From Acinetobacter sp. CFCC 10889 (GTDB taxonomy: Bacteria > Pseudomonadota > Gammaproteobacteria > Pseudomonadales > Moraxellaceae): a DNA stretch of 48,393 bases. Position 1 is the stretch's first letter. Each line of letters starts with the position of its first letter. The DNA lies in NCBI RefSeq assembly GCF_003268395.1, contig NZ_LQXQ01000031.1, positions 1 to 48,393 of the forward strand, given 5' to 3'. The position numbers and the translations under genes are program-made. Below the pieces are notes generated by a model. The model saw only the letters and a program-made list of their open reading frames with translations, was not told the origin of the DNA and did no database searches. This document shows, one piece after another, positions 18,598 through 27,603 of the stretch.

Positions 18598-19971
18598 ATG
18601 GAAACAACATCTACCTATGTGTCTACATCCGATAAAATGACCAAGGAAGAACGTAAAGTTGCCTATGCAACAATCGTGGGTACAACTGTAGAATGGTATG
18701 ACTTCTTTATTTATGCAGCAGCAGCGGGTCTGATTTTTAAAGATCTTTTTTTTGCGCCCGCAGGTAATACACTCGGTACAATTCTTGCCTTTGCAACGGT
18801 TGGAATTAGCTTTTTATTTCGACCACTTGGCGCATTTTTAGCAGGCTATTTGGGTGATAAATATGGTCGCCGTATCGTATTAGTCATGACTTTAGTGCTG
18901 ATGGGGATCGCAACAACCTGTATTGGTTTATTACCGACTTATGCCAGCATTGGTGTTGCTGCACCAATTTTGTTACTGATCCTACGGATTTTACAAGGGC
19001 TTGCCGCAGGTGGAGAATGGGGCGGGGCTGTGCTCATGGCAGTAGAACATGCACCCACACATAAACGTGGGCGCTTTGGTTCATTTCCACAAATCGGTGT
19101 ACCTCTAGGACTCATTCTGGCTTCTGCGATGTTCGCTTTAATGACAGGTGTGGTTGCTCCTGGTGATGCTTTTGTTGAGTGGGGTTGGCGCATTCCATTT
19201 CTATTCAGTATAGTTTTATTATTTGTAGGACATTGGATTCGTCGTACTGTAGAAGAAAGTCCCGTTTTTGAAGAAATTAAAGAACGTAAAAGTGCATCTC
19301 AAACACCTATTCGAGATTTATTTAAAAATCATGCTTTATTGGTGTTATTAGCGGCTTTGGTTTTTGCAGGAAATAGTGCATGTGGTTATATGACTACAGG
19401 GGGGTTTATTCAAAATTATGCAACAAATCCGAATGGACCTTTGCAACTTGAACGTACACCAGTTTTAATTTGTGTGACCCTCGCTTCTTTTTGTTGGCTG
19501 ATTACCACATATATTTCAGGCGCATTATCGGACAAAATCGGGCGTAAAAAGACTTATATTATGGGTTGGATCATTCAGTTGTGCGGTGTTTTTGCGCTAT
19601 TTCCTTTGGTGAATACAGGTGTTATGCCGTTATTTGCTTTGGGGTTGTGTTTCCTTGCCAGTGGTATTGGTTTGACTTATGGTGTGCAATCAGCATTCTA
19701 TTCTGAATTATTCCCTGCATCAGTACGTTTTTCTGGGATTTCGATTTCTTATGCTTTAGGGGCAATTTTAGGTGGAGCTTTTGCACCGATGATTGGTACA
19801 TGGTTGGTTAGTGTGACGGGTTCAACATTTTCGGTCACGATTTATTTGGCAGTGATGACCAGTGTTGCGTTATTGTCGACGTTGTCTTTACGTGATCGTT
19901 CAGGGATTCCTTTAGGTCCTGACCATGAAGCTGAACAGATGAAATCACCGATTGTTTGGCATAAAAATTAA
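18598..19971 (+). CDS. MFS metabolite:H+ symporter (ShiA/ProP/KgtP type), probable aromatic acid importer
   Basis: The protein has 457 residues and twelve hydrophobic segments. The family signature GTTVEWYDFFIY opens the first helix, the MFS motif GYLGDKYGRR lies between helices 2 and 3, and GALSDKIGRKK is the second-half equivalent. ATG at 18598 has TAAGGAGA 6-7 nt upstream; the frame opens earlier at a TTG (18574). It stands between the hpa operon and the hydroxylase genes and carries two operator copies upstream, so uptake of 4-HPA or a related acid is likely. It is not of the enteric HpaX group. The substrate is inferred from context only. Confidence 0.82.
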   Translation: METTSTYVSTSDKMTKEERKVAYATIVGTTVEWYDFFIYAAAAGLIFKDLFFAPAGNTLGTILAFATVGISFLFRPLGAFLAGYLGDKYGRRIVLVMTLVLMGIATTCIGLLPTYASIGVAAPILLLILRILQGLAAGGEWGGAVLMAVEHAPTHKRGRFGSFPQIGVPLGLILASAMFALMTGVVAPGDAFVEWGWRIPFLFSIVLLFVGHWIRRTVEESPVFEEIKERKSASQTPIRDLFKNHALLVLLAALVFAGNSACGYMTTGGFIQNYATNPNGPLQLERTPVLICVTLASFCWLITTYISGALSDKIGRKKTYIMGWIIQLCGVFALFPLVNTGVMPLFALGLCFLASGIGLTYGVQSAFYSELFPASVRFSGISISYALGAILGGAFAPMIGTWLVSVTGSTFSVTIYLAVMTSVALLSTLSLRDRSGIPLGPDHEAEQMKSPIVWHKN

Positions 19972-20000
19972 TTGCTATTGCATTTAAAAAAACACCTTTT

Positions 20001-20022
20001 ACCAGCTTCGGCTGGTTTTTTT
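20001..20022 (+). terminator. Intrinsic terminator after the symporter
   Basis: ACCAGC-TTCG-GCTGGT with a UUCG-type tetraloop is followed by eight T residues. It separates the symporter from the C2/C1 genes, which must therefore have their own promoter in the 190 nt that follow; no HpaR-type palindrome occurs there. Confidence 0.9.
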
Positions 20023-20215
20023 TATGGCTAATGACAACACAAAATGAGATGTATGACAAACTTGCATAAGTAGAAAAATAAAAAGCCATGAAAAGTACAA
20101 ATTAATAGGTGAAAAATGCATTAACTAAATACAAAATTCCATGAATAATAGAAAAATACTAGGAAGTTTAAATAAATATTTTTGATAAATATCTGATGAT
20201 TAAGGAATAATAGTC

Positions 20216-21481
20216 ATGGAAAATACCATTTCAACACATGTCGCTTTTGACAATGATGTCAATGAAAATACTGATTCAATTTCACTGATTTATACAGAAG
20301 CTGCAAAGCCTGTGTCATCAGAAAAAACCATGCTAGAAAAAATTAAGGAAATTTTACCGCAAATCGCAGCACGTGCTGAAGAGGCAGAACAATTACGCCG
20401 TGTACCTGACGAAAACATTACTTTATTAAAAGAAATTAATTTCCATCGAGCATTCCAACCAAAAGTATATGGTGGCTTGGAAATGAGTTTACCTGATTTT
20501 GCCAATTGTATTGTCACTTTAGCTGGTGCGTGTGCGGGTACAGCATGGGCATTTAGTTTGTTGTGTACGCATAGTCATCAAATCGCAATGTTCAGCAAAC
20601 AATTGCAAGATGAAATTTGGTTAGCCAATCCTGATGCAACTGCAAGTAGCTCAATTGCACCATTTGGAAAAGTACAAGAAGTTGAAGGTGGTATTGTTTT
20701 AAATGGTGAATATGGCTGGAGTAGTGGTTGTGACCATGCTGAATATGCCATTGTTGGTTTTAACCGTTTTGATGTAGAAGGCAACAAAATTTATTGTTTT
20801 GGTGTAATTCCACGTCAAGATTATGAAATTGTAGATAATTGGTTTGCACAAGCGATTAAGAGCAGTGGTTCAAAACAATTAAAACTAGTTGATGTGTTTA
20901 TTCCTGAATATCGCATCTCAAAAGCCAAAGACATGATGGAAGGAAAATCAGCAGGATTTGGTTTATATCCTGAGTCAAATATTTTCTATTCACCTTATCG
21001 TCCTTATTTTGCCAGTGGTTTCTCTGCGGTAAGTTTAGGTGTGGCAGAACGTATGATTGAAGCGTTTAAAGAAAAACAACGCAACCGTATTCGTGCTTAT
21101 ACAGGAGCAAGTGTAGGTTTGGCGACACCTGCATTAATGCGTATTGCAGAATCAACACATCAAGTTGCAGCAGCACGTGCATTATTGGAAAAAACTTGGG
21201 AAGACCACCGTTTACATGGCGTAAATCATGTTTATCCGAATAAAGAAACTTTGGCATTTTGGCGAACCAATCAAGCTTATGCAGTGAAAATGTGTATCGA
21301 GGCAGTGGATCGCTTGATGGCAGGAGCGGGGGCAACCAGTTGGTTAGACAGTAGTGAATTACAACGCTTATTCCGTGATTCGCACATGACAGGTGCACAT
21401 GCTTATACCGATTATGATGTTTGTGCACAAATTTTAGGTCGTGAATTGATGGGCTTAGAACCAGATCCTACTATGGTTTAA
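20216..21481 (+). CDS. p-Hydroxyphenylacetate 3-hydroxylase, oxygenase component C2
   Basis: The 421-residue protein closely resembles, from memory, the C2 oxygenase of Acinetobacter baumannii 4-HPA 3-hydroxylase (about 422 residues), a flavin-dependent monooxygenase of the acyl-CoA dehydrogenase fold. It uses reduced FMN supplied by C1 to hydroxylate 4-HPA to homoprotocatechuate. Family segments present include FHRAFQPKVYGGLEM, SSGCDHAEYA, the FASGFSAVSLG region and the C-terminal LFRDSHMTGAHAYTD. It is unrelated to enteric HpaB. ATG at 20216 follows AAGGAA. C1 starts 36 nt downstream, so the two form an operon. Confidence 0.93.
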   Translation: MENTISTHVAFDNDVNENTDSISLIYTEAAKPVSSEKTMLEKIKEILPQIAARAEEAEQLRRVPDENITLLKEINFHRAFQPKVYGGLEMSLPDFANCIVTLAGACAGTAWAFSLLCTHSHQIAMFSKQLQDEIWLANPDATASSSIAPFGKVQEVEGGIVLNGEYGWSSGCDHAEYAIVGFNRFDVEGNKIYCFGVIPRQDYEIVDNWFAQAIKSSGSKQLKLVDVFIPEYRISKAKDMMEGKSAGFGLYPESNIFYSPYRPYFASGFSAVSLGVAERMIEAFKEKQRNRIRAYTGASVGLATPALMRIAESTHQVAAARALLEKTWEDHRLHGVNHVYPNKETLAFWRTNQAYAVKMCIEAVDRLMAGAGATSWLDSSELQRLFRDSHMTGAHAYTDYDVCAQILGRELMGLEPDPTMV

Positions 21482-21502
21482 GTTCATCTTTTATTCAAAT
21501 AA

Positions 21503-22465
<963 letters not shown>

Positions 22466-22479
22466 TCCAATTCAAAAAC

Positions 22480-22515
22480 AAAAAGGATTTTATCGTCAGT
22501 TAAAATCCTTTTTTT
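22480..22515 (+). terminator. Intrinsic terminator after the C2/C1 genes
   Basis: A 12-bp perfect stem (22481-22492 with 22501-22512) around an 8-nt loop is followed by T residues. It lies 15 nt past the C1 stop. Confidence 0.88.
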
Positions 22516-22590
22516 ATTTTTAGAGGATAAATCTTGCTAAGGTGTAAAGATTGATATACTAATAAGCCATCATCTAAACGGATTTAGAAG

Positions 22591-23340
22591 ATGAATAATC
22601 AACAGAATTTTTCAAATTTCATTGACTTAGCTGCTCTCATGGGGCGACCAGATTTCGATTCATCCTTATTATTTTATTTAAATACATGGGTACAATCGAA
22701 ACATTTTTCTATTTTACGGGTCAAAGATAATGTGCCTGCATTATTGCTTTGCGATCAACAAAATGATCAGCAAAATATCGCATGGCATTGTGGGCAATCC
22801 TATATCAAACGTTATCATGCCTATGACGATCTCTATCAAAATTTAGCCACGCAAAATATACAGCAGCATCAAACGACTACAGGGCAGCTTTGTGCAGATG
22901 AAATCATTTTTTCACCTTATCGGCAGGAAATTTATGAGAAAAATGGTTTAATTCAGCGCCTATGTGGTTTGTATCGAGAAGATGATAATTCACCTATTTT
23001 ATTTAATTTATATCGTCATAAAGAACAAGGATTTTACTCTGATCATGAGATCGAAAATTTTGAACGAATTATTCCTGCATTGGCAAAAATGATTCAAGGT
23101 CATTTGGCTTTACAAGAAAAAAGTCAGCAAAAAAATATTAAACAACAGTTATTAAAATATCAGCCTTTACTGACAACACAAGAAATAGAAGTGTGTAGCC
23201 GTATTTTAAAGGGCATGAGTTATGTGGGAATTGCTGCTGATTTAAATTTAAAAGAATCAACCATTAAGACCTATCGGAATAGAGCTTTTGAAAAATTAGG
23301 AATTAATTTTAAAAACCAGTTGTTTGCCTTATTTTTGTAG
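22591..23340 (+). CDS. LuxR-type transcriptional regulator adjacent to the Rieske demethylase genes
   Basis: The protein has 249 residues. The C-terminal ~60 form a GerE/LuxR helix-turn-helix (LTTQEIEVCSRILKGMSY, then IAADLNLKESTIKTYRNRAFEKLG). The N-terminal ~180 residues are a sensory domain without a phospho-receiver Asp pattern. They do not show the conserved set of acyl-homoserine-lactone-binding residues, so a quorum signal is unlikely; an aromatic ligand fits the context. It directly precedes the VanB-like reductase. A 16-bp dyad and -10 hexamer in the 105-nt gap after it recur at two other promoters in this window. It is the probable activator of the next two genes. Confidence 0.82.
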   Translation: MNNQQNFSNFIDLAALMGRPDFDSSLLFYLNTWVQSKHFSILRVKDNVPALLLCDQQNDQQNIAWHCGQSYIKRYHAYDDLYQNLATQNIQQHQTTTGQLCADEIIFSPYRQEIYEKNGLIQRLCGLYREDDNSPILFNLYRHKEQGFYSDHEIENFERIIPALAKMIQGHLALQEKSQQKNIKQQLLKYQPLLTTQEIEVCSRILKGMSYVGIAADLNLKESTIKTYRNRAFEKLGINFKNQLFALFL

Positions 23341-23358
23341 TGGCTATTTTTGATTTTG

Positions 23359-23402
23359 TCCTCCTTTTGGGGGACAAGTGTTATGTACAGTTTACATATA
23401 CT
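23359..23402 (+). promoter_or_regulatory. Putative LuxR-type activator box and -10 for the reductase/Rieske genes
   Basis: TCCTCCTTTTGGGGGA (23359-23374) is the centre of a longer 9-bp inverted repeat (23356-23377). It is followed after exactly 22 nt by TATACT (23397-23402). It matches the copy at 30607-30622 at 13 of 16 positions, and the same 22-nt spacing is found at 30607 and 32848. No good -35 is present. The box centre would fall near -42. Confidence 0.6.
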
Positions 23403-23445
23403 GAATCTTATTCATATAGACCATATGAAAAGGAAGTCAGCAACT

Positions 23446-24408
23446 ATGGAAAGTTCATTATTGGCATTGGTGGTGACGCAAGTTCAAGCGGAAGCCAAAG
23501 ATACAATTGTTTTAGAATTACAACATCCGCAGCAACATGCCTTACCTGCATTTAGCGCAGGTTCGCATTTAGAGGTTTATCTTGAAAATGGTTTGATTCG
23601 ACATTACTCCTTGTTGAATTGCTCCAGTGAGACACAGCGTTATGTGATTGCGGTTGGATTGGTGCAGGATGGTCGTGGTGGCTCACAATATATTCACCAA
23701 AAAATTTGTGTTGGCGATACGTTAAAAGTCAGTCCTCCTCGTAATAATTTCCCTTTGCTTGATGCTGAGGAATATTGCTTTATTGCAGGTGGTATCGGGA
23801 TTACGCCTATTTTATCCATGATTCATTACTGTATTCAAAACCAGAAAAAATGGCGTTTAATTTATGCGTTAAGACATAAACAACGTGCTAGTTTTTATGA
23901 AGATTTAATGCAATTAGCACCTGAAAATATTCAATTTTATTTCAATGATGAACATGCACAGCAGCATTTAAATGTTGACGAAATTGTGCAAAATCTAAGT
24001 GAAAAAGAACATATTTATTGCTGTGGTCCAAATGCCATGATGCAAAGTGTGCAACATGCTGCGCAACATCTTCCGAAAGAACGTGTGCATTTTGAATGGT
24101 TCAGTGCGCCTGTTTTAGCAGATTCTACGATACAAACTTCTGATTCATTTACAGTAAAGCTTAAACGTTTAGGTAAAGAAATTCAGGTGATGGCAGACCA
24201 ATCAATTTTAGATGCCCTAGAACAAGAAGGCTTTGAGCTGCCATTTTCCTGTCGTGCAGGGATTTGCCGAACCTGTGAAACTACAGTGTGTTCAGGAACG
24301 CCTGACCATCAAGACATGATTTTAAGTGATGAAGAACGTGCTGAAAATAAGAGCATGTTGATTTGTGTTTCCAGAGCCAAAAGCCAAATGATTGAGCTTG
24401 ATCTTTAA
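23446..24408 (+). CDS. VanB-like oxidoreductase (FMN/2Fe-2S electron transfer component)
   Basis: The protein has 320 residues. Domain order is FMN/FAD-binding (RHYSLLN near residue 50), NAD-binding (GGIGITPILS near 110) and a C-terminal plant-type [2Fe-2S] ferredoxin (CRAGICRTCE near 275-285, plus a downstream Cys). This is the class IA reductase of phthalate/vanillate oxygenases. It passes electrons from NAD(P)H to the Rieske oxygenase encoded 36 nt downstream. ATG at 23446 with AAAAGGAAG upstream was chosen over open frame from 23350, because the family begins here. The partner and context suggest an O-demethylase, possibly for homovanillate. Confidence 0.88.
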   Translation: MESSLLALVVTQVQAEAKDTIVLELQHPQQHALPAFSAGSHLEVYLENGLIRHYSLLNCSSETQRYVIAVGLVQDGRGGSQYIHQKICVGDTLKVSPPRNNFPLLDAEEYCFIAGGIGITPILSMIHYCIQNQKKWRLIYALRHKQRASFYEDLMQLAPENIQFYFNDEHAQQHLNVDEIVQNLSEKEHIYCCGPNAMMQSVQHAAQHLPKERVHFEWFSAPVLADSTIQTSDSFTVKLKRLGKEIQVMADQSILDALEQEGFELPFSCRAGICRTCETTVCSGTPDHQDMILSDEERAENKSMLICVSRAKSQMIELDL

Positions 24409-24444
24409 ATTAAAAATATTCAGACATCATCAGGATGATATTGT

Positions 24445-25470
24445 ATGACCATTCCAACCGTAAATATTATCGAAGCATGCCGTAAAGCCGCAGATAAAAT
24501 GGCGAACAAAGATACACCATTGATTTTAAATGAATGGTATGTCGCTGCATTTAAAGAAGAAATTGGTAGAAGTTTGTTTGCACGTAAAATTTTAAATAAG
24601 CGTGTCGTGATGTACCGTACTTTAGAAGGGCAAGCTGTAGCACTTGAGGATCGTTGTGCACATCGCTCATTTCCATTGTCAAAAAGCCATTTAGATGGAA
24701 ATAATATCATCTGTGGTTATCATGGTTTTAAATATAATACCTCAGGTGATTTAGTCGAAATCCCTTCACAAAAACAATGCCCTCATGGGATTGGGATTCA
24801 AAGCTATAAATTGGTTGAAACAGGTCCTTTAGTTTGGATTTGGTTAGGTGATCAGCAACTTGCGGACGAGTCAAAAATCCCTCAGTTACCATGGTTAGAG
24901 AGCGAGCAGTGGGCATGTACTTCAGGCTATTTTTTCCATCCTGGAAACTATGTCAGTATGCACGAAAACTTAATGGATTTAACCCATTTAACGTTTTTAC
25001 ATGCCAATACCATTGGTACACCAGACTATGCGAGTGCACCGTATAAAACAGAATTAAAAGAGGGTCACTATAAATTAATCCGTGAAGTTGTACCGACAAC
25101 TTTGTCACCTGTATGGGGTGAAACAACAGGGCTTGCAGCTAAGGAAACGGCTGCACGTATTGCTACATCAGAGTTTTTATCACCAGGATTACATCAAGTC
25201 AGTGTTTCATTTTATGACTCAGCACTTGATGAAAATACTCGGCAAACTTTTAAAATTCATACAGCACATATTTTAACGCCTGAAACCAATAATACGATGC
25301 ATTATTTTATTGTACATGGACGTGATTTTGCTTTGGATGATGAGCATATTGAAGCATTTATGCATGAGCAATTATTTGCAGCTTTTCAGGAAGATGTTGA
25401 GGGTTTGGGGGCTTTAGAAGATGTACTTGATGATCGAGATCAACATCATTTTGAATTCAGTGGCAAGTGA
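24445..25470 (+). CDS. VanA-like Rieske [2Fe-2S] oxygenase, C-terminus truncated by a frameshift
   Basis: The frame gives 341 residues. The Rieske ligands C71, H73, C90 and H93 (CAHRS and CGYHGFKYN) are intact, as is the mononuclear-iron motif NLMDLTHLTFLH near residue 175. The C-terminal VanA-type domain runs to HHFEFSGK and then meets TGA. In another frame directly after the break, DNA at 25463-25531 encodes 22 further residues that look like the normal VanA tail, so about 22 residues are lost. The protein could still work, because all metal ligands are upstream. The family removes methyl groups from aryl methyl ethers. With homoprotocatechuate genes on both sides, homovanillate is a plausible substrate (inference). 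Confidence 0.82.
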   Translation: MTIPTVNIIEACRKAADKMANKDTPLILNEWYVAAFKEEIGRSLFARKILNKRVVMYRTLEGQAVALEDRCAHRSFPLSKSHLDGNNIICGYHGFKYNTSGDLVEIPSQKQCPHGIGIQSYKLVETGPLVWIWLGDQQLADESKIPQLPWLESEQWACTSGYFFHPGNYVSMHENLMDLTHLTFLHANTIGTPDYASAPYKTELKEGHYKLIREVVPTTLSPVWGETTGLAAKETAARIATSEFLSPGLHQVSVSFYDSALDENTRQTFKIHTAHILTPETNNTMHYFIVHGRDFALDDEHIEAFMHEQLFAAFQEDVEGLGALEDVLDDRDQHHFEFSGK

Positions 25471-25531
25471 TTCCCCTGCGGTTGCAACACGCATTTATTT
25501 AAAGAAACGTGCTGAACAAGAGCAAGTTTAA
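25463..25531 (+). other. Out-of-frame 3' tail of the Rieske oxygenase gene
   Basis: This stretch reads ASDSPAVATRIYLKKRAEQE then QV and a stop. The S-P-A-V-A-x-R pattern is typical of the end of VanA-like oxygenases. The break lies at AGTGGCAAGT (25458-25467). Restoring two bases as GTG-TGG, for example from AGTGTGGCAAGT, would join the frames as EFSVASDS. A lost GT in a GTGT run would explain it. A sequencing error cannot be excluded. Confidence 0.8.
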
Positions 25532-25553
25532 AATCTAATTTTTAAAAAATCAT

Positions 25554-25587
25554 AAAACTCTAGAGTTTAACCCTAGAGTTTTATTTT
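25554..25587 (+). terminator. Intrinsic terminator after the Rieske gene
   Basis: AAAACTCTAG (25554-25563) pairs with CTAGAGTTTT (25573-25582), with a 9-nt loop and a T-rich 3' side. Confidence 0.85.
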
Positions 25588-25594
25588 TCATTAA

Positions 25595-25631
25595 GTTAAT
25601 ATATTAATAAATTAATAGTTAATATATTAAT
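25595..25631. promoter_or_regulatory. Tandem HpaR-type operators upstream of the OprD-type porin
   Basis: Two identical copies of GTTAATATATTAAT (25595-25608 and 25618-25631) are spaced 23 bp start to start, about two helical turns, so two dimers would bind the same face. Each matches the consensus at 13 of 14 positions. Confidence 0.65.
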
Positions 25632-25699
25632 TATTATTTAATGGATTTTTATTCGGAATAAAGAATAGAAAGACAGAAACATATTTCAAAGGATGAATT

Positions 25700-26938
25700 A
25701 TGCCAAGTTTAAAAATAGCAATACGGCAAGTGAGTGCCATTGTTTTACATTCTACGTTAATTGGGGTGACATGTAGTCAAGCGATATATGCTGAAGATAA
25801 TTGGAAATTATCACTCAAAAATGCATATATTGATCGAGATTTTGATAACAGTGCAGTAAAAGATCAGGGCAGTTGGTCGCAAGGAGTCTCTTTATTTTAT
25901 ACTTCAGATTATCAAAAAACTCCTTTTGATCAGTTAGAAATAGGCTTGGATGCTTCAGCACAATATGCTGTACGTTTAAGCTCAGACAAGCATGTTTCTG
26001 ATAGTATTTTACCTTTTGATACGCAGTCTAAGAGCCAAGCCAATGATTTTCAAAAGTATGGTGGAACTTTAAAATTTAAATATCAAGACAATGTATTACG
26101 TGCAGGTGAATTATGGTTAGACACACCACTTACTTCTGTCGATGGTAGTCGCCAATTATTGTCATCCTATATGGGAATAAATTTTAATAGTAAGGTTAAT
26201 GATCAACTTGGGATCGAAGTGGGGCATATTTCACGGGTTTCAGCACGAAATGATGAGGATTTTGAAAAGTTCTCCTATACTAAAAATGGCATTAAAAATG
26301 AATCTGATGGTTTAAATTATTTGGATGTACGTTATAAATTTAATGATGCTTTAAAAGCTGAATATTATTTTGGTAATTTGTCTGATTTATTTAATTTGCA
26401 TTATGTTGGTTTAGATCACACATTTAAATTTTCTGGTGAATGGGCATTAAATTCGAAGTTAAAGTATTTTAATGCACAAGATACGGGTAAAGCAGTTTCT
26501 ATTGATACACAAAATATTGGTGTATTAGAGACTGTAAAATATAAAAACCATAGTTTGGCTGTAGGTTATCAACAAATTATGGGTGATGCTTATCCGTTAT
26601 TAGATGGCTTTTTACCAGAAACTTATTTTATTAACTGGAATGTGACAGGCTTTGCTAAAGAGGAAGAAAAGTCTTATCACGTGGTATATGCCTATAATTT
26701 TAAAGACCAAATTCCAGGTTTAAATACCATTGCCAAATATTCTTATGGTGATGAGATTAAAATGGCAGATGGGCGTAAAAATAAAGAAACTGAGCTTGAT
26801 TTAATTCTGAGCTATAACTTACAACAACCGATGTTTAAGGGGGTTGGCGTACAGTATATGTTTGTCGATTATAATGTTGATCATGGTAATGACTTTCAGG
26901 AAAATCGTGCTTTTTTGACCTATACTAAAAAGTTCTAA
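25700..26938 (+). CDS. OprD-family outer-membrane porin
   Basis: The protein has 412 residues. A signal peptide (hydrophobic core about 12-25, cleavage probably after IYA) precedes a beta-barrel starting WKLSLKNAYIDRDF, the usual OprD opening. The chain is rich in alternating aromatic strands and ends in Phe, as needed for insertion by the BAM machinery. OprD-type channels of this group (PhaK/BenP relatives) take up aromatic acids. Two operator copies upstream tie its expression to the hpa genes. ATG at 25700 follows AAAGGA. A 13-bp stem-loop lies just downstream. Confidence 0.85.
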   Translation: MPSLKIAIRQVSAIVLHSTLIGVTCSQAIYAEDNWKLSLKNAYIDRDFDNSAVKDQGSWSQGVSLFYTSDYQKTPFDQLEIGLDASAQYAVRLSSDKHVSDSILPFDTQSKSQANDFQKYGGTLKFKYQDNVLRAGELWLDTPLTSVDGSRQLLSSYMGINFNSKVNDQLGIEVGHISRVSARNDEDFEKFSYTKNGIKNESDGLNYLDVRYKFNDALKAEYYFGNLSDLFNLHYVGLDHTFKFSGEWALNSKLKYFNAQDTGKAVSIDTQNIGVLETVKYKNHSLAVGYQQIMGDAYPLLDGFLPETYFINWNVTGFAKEEEKSYHVVYAYNFKDQIPGLNTIAKYSYGDEIKMADGRKNKETELDLILSYNLQQPMFKGVGVQYMFVDYNVDHGNDFQENRAFLTYTKKF

Positions 26939-26968
26939 ACGGTTTAAGATTATTTTTTAATTTTTATA

Positions 26969-27000
26969 AGTGGATAATTTTTAATAGAAAATTATCCACT
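26969..27000 (+). terminator. Stem-loop terminator after the porin
   Basis: A 13-bp perfect stem (26969-26981 with 26988-27000) has a 6-nt loop TAATAG. The DNA that follows is T-rich but not a pure T run. Confidence 0.7.
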
Positions 27001-27136
27001 ATTTCTGTTTGTTTATAAAATATAGATGATAATATTTTTATTATTTAAACATTAACATTCAAGTGATTTTTATTTTATATTAAGAAAAATCATTGCTCAT
27101 ATTGCAAAGAAAATTATAAAAATTTTATAAAATTAA

Positions 27137-27150
27137 GTTAATATATTTAT
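27137..27150. promoter_or_regulatory. HpaR-type operator upstream of hpaR
   Basis: GTTAATATATTTAT matches the consensus at 12 of 14 positions and ends 23 nt before the hpaR start. This suggests autoregulation. Confidence 0.5.
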
Positions 27151-27173
27151 TAAAATAAATGATTAGGTTTGAT

Positions 27174-27596
27174 ATGAACAAGATTCGCCCATCTTTAACA
27201 TTGGCATTGTTACAAGCACGTGAAGCTACAATGACCTATTTTCGTCCTGCACTGAATGAAATTGGTTTGACAGAGCAGCAGTGGCGAGTCATTCGTATTT
27301 TATATCAATACGAGGAACTTGAGAGCAACCAACTTGCTGATTTTGCATGTATTTTAAAGCCAAGTCTCACGGGGATTTTAAACCGTATGATTGAGCAAAA
27401 ATTAATCTTAAAGCGTAAGGATGTCAATGATCAACGTATTAATTTGATTTCTTTGACTGATGCAGGTCAAGCATGTTTCGAGCAACAAGCTGTGAAAATG
27501 GAAATATCGTATAAAAAGATTCAGGAACAATATGGCGCTGAAAAATTACAGCAGTTAATGACAATGTTGAATGATTTATCAAAAATTAAGCTTTAA
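27174..27596 (+). CDS. hpaR: MarR-family repressor HpaR of homoprotocatechuate degradation
   Basis: The 140-residue protein has strong HpaR features: LALLQAREATMTYFRPAL near the N-terminus, LTEQQWRVIRIL, the winged-helix segment CILKPSLTGILNRM, and NDQRINLISLT. In enteric bacteria HpaR represses the meta-pathway operon and is released by homoprotocatechuate or 4-HPA. ATG at 27174 was chosen over 27159 because TTAGG lies just before it and the family begins there. The gene is convergent with the MFS gene, the stops 7 nt apart. It is the likely binder of the GTTAATATATTAAC sites. Confidence 0.92.
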   Translation: MNKIRPSLTLALLQAREATMTYFRPALNEIGLTEQQWRVIRILYQYEELESNQLADFACILKPSLTGILNRMIEQKLILKRKDVNDQRINLISLTDAGQACFEQQAVKMEISYKKIQEQYGAEKLQQLMTMLNDLSKIKL

Positions 27597-27603
27597 TACA
27601 GGT

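Noticed and set aside
24426..24439. ATCATCAGGATGAT dyad just before the Rieske oxygenase gene
   Set aside because: It contains the ribosome-binding site of that gene, has only a 2-nt spacer unlike the other boxes, and lies in a 36-nt intra-operon gap.
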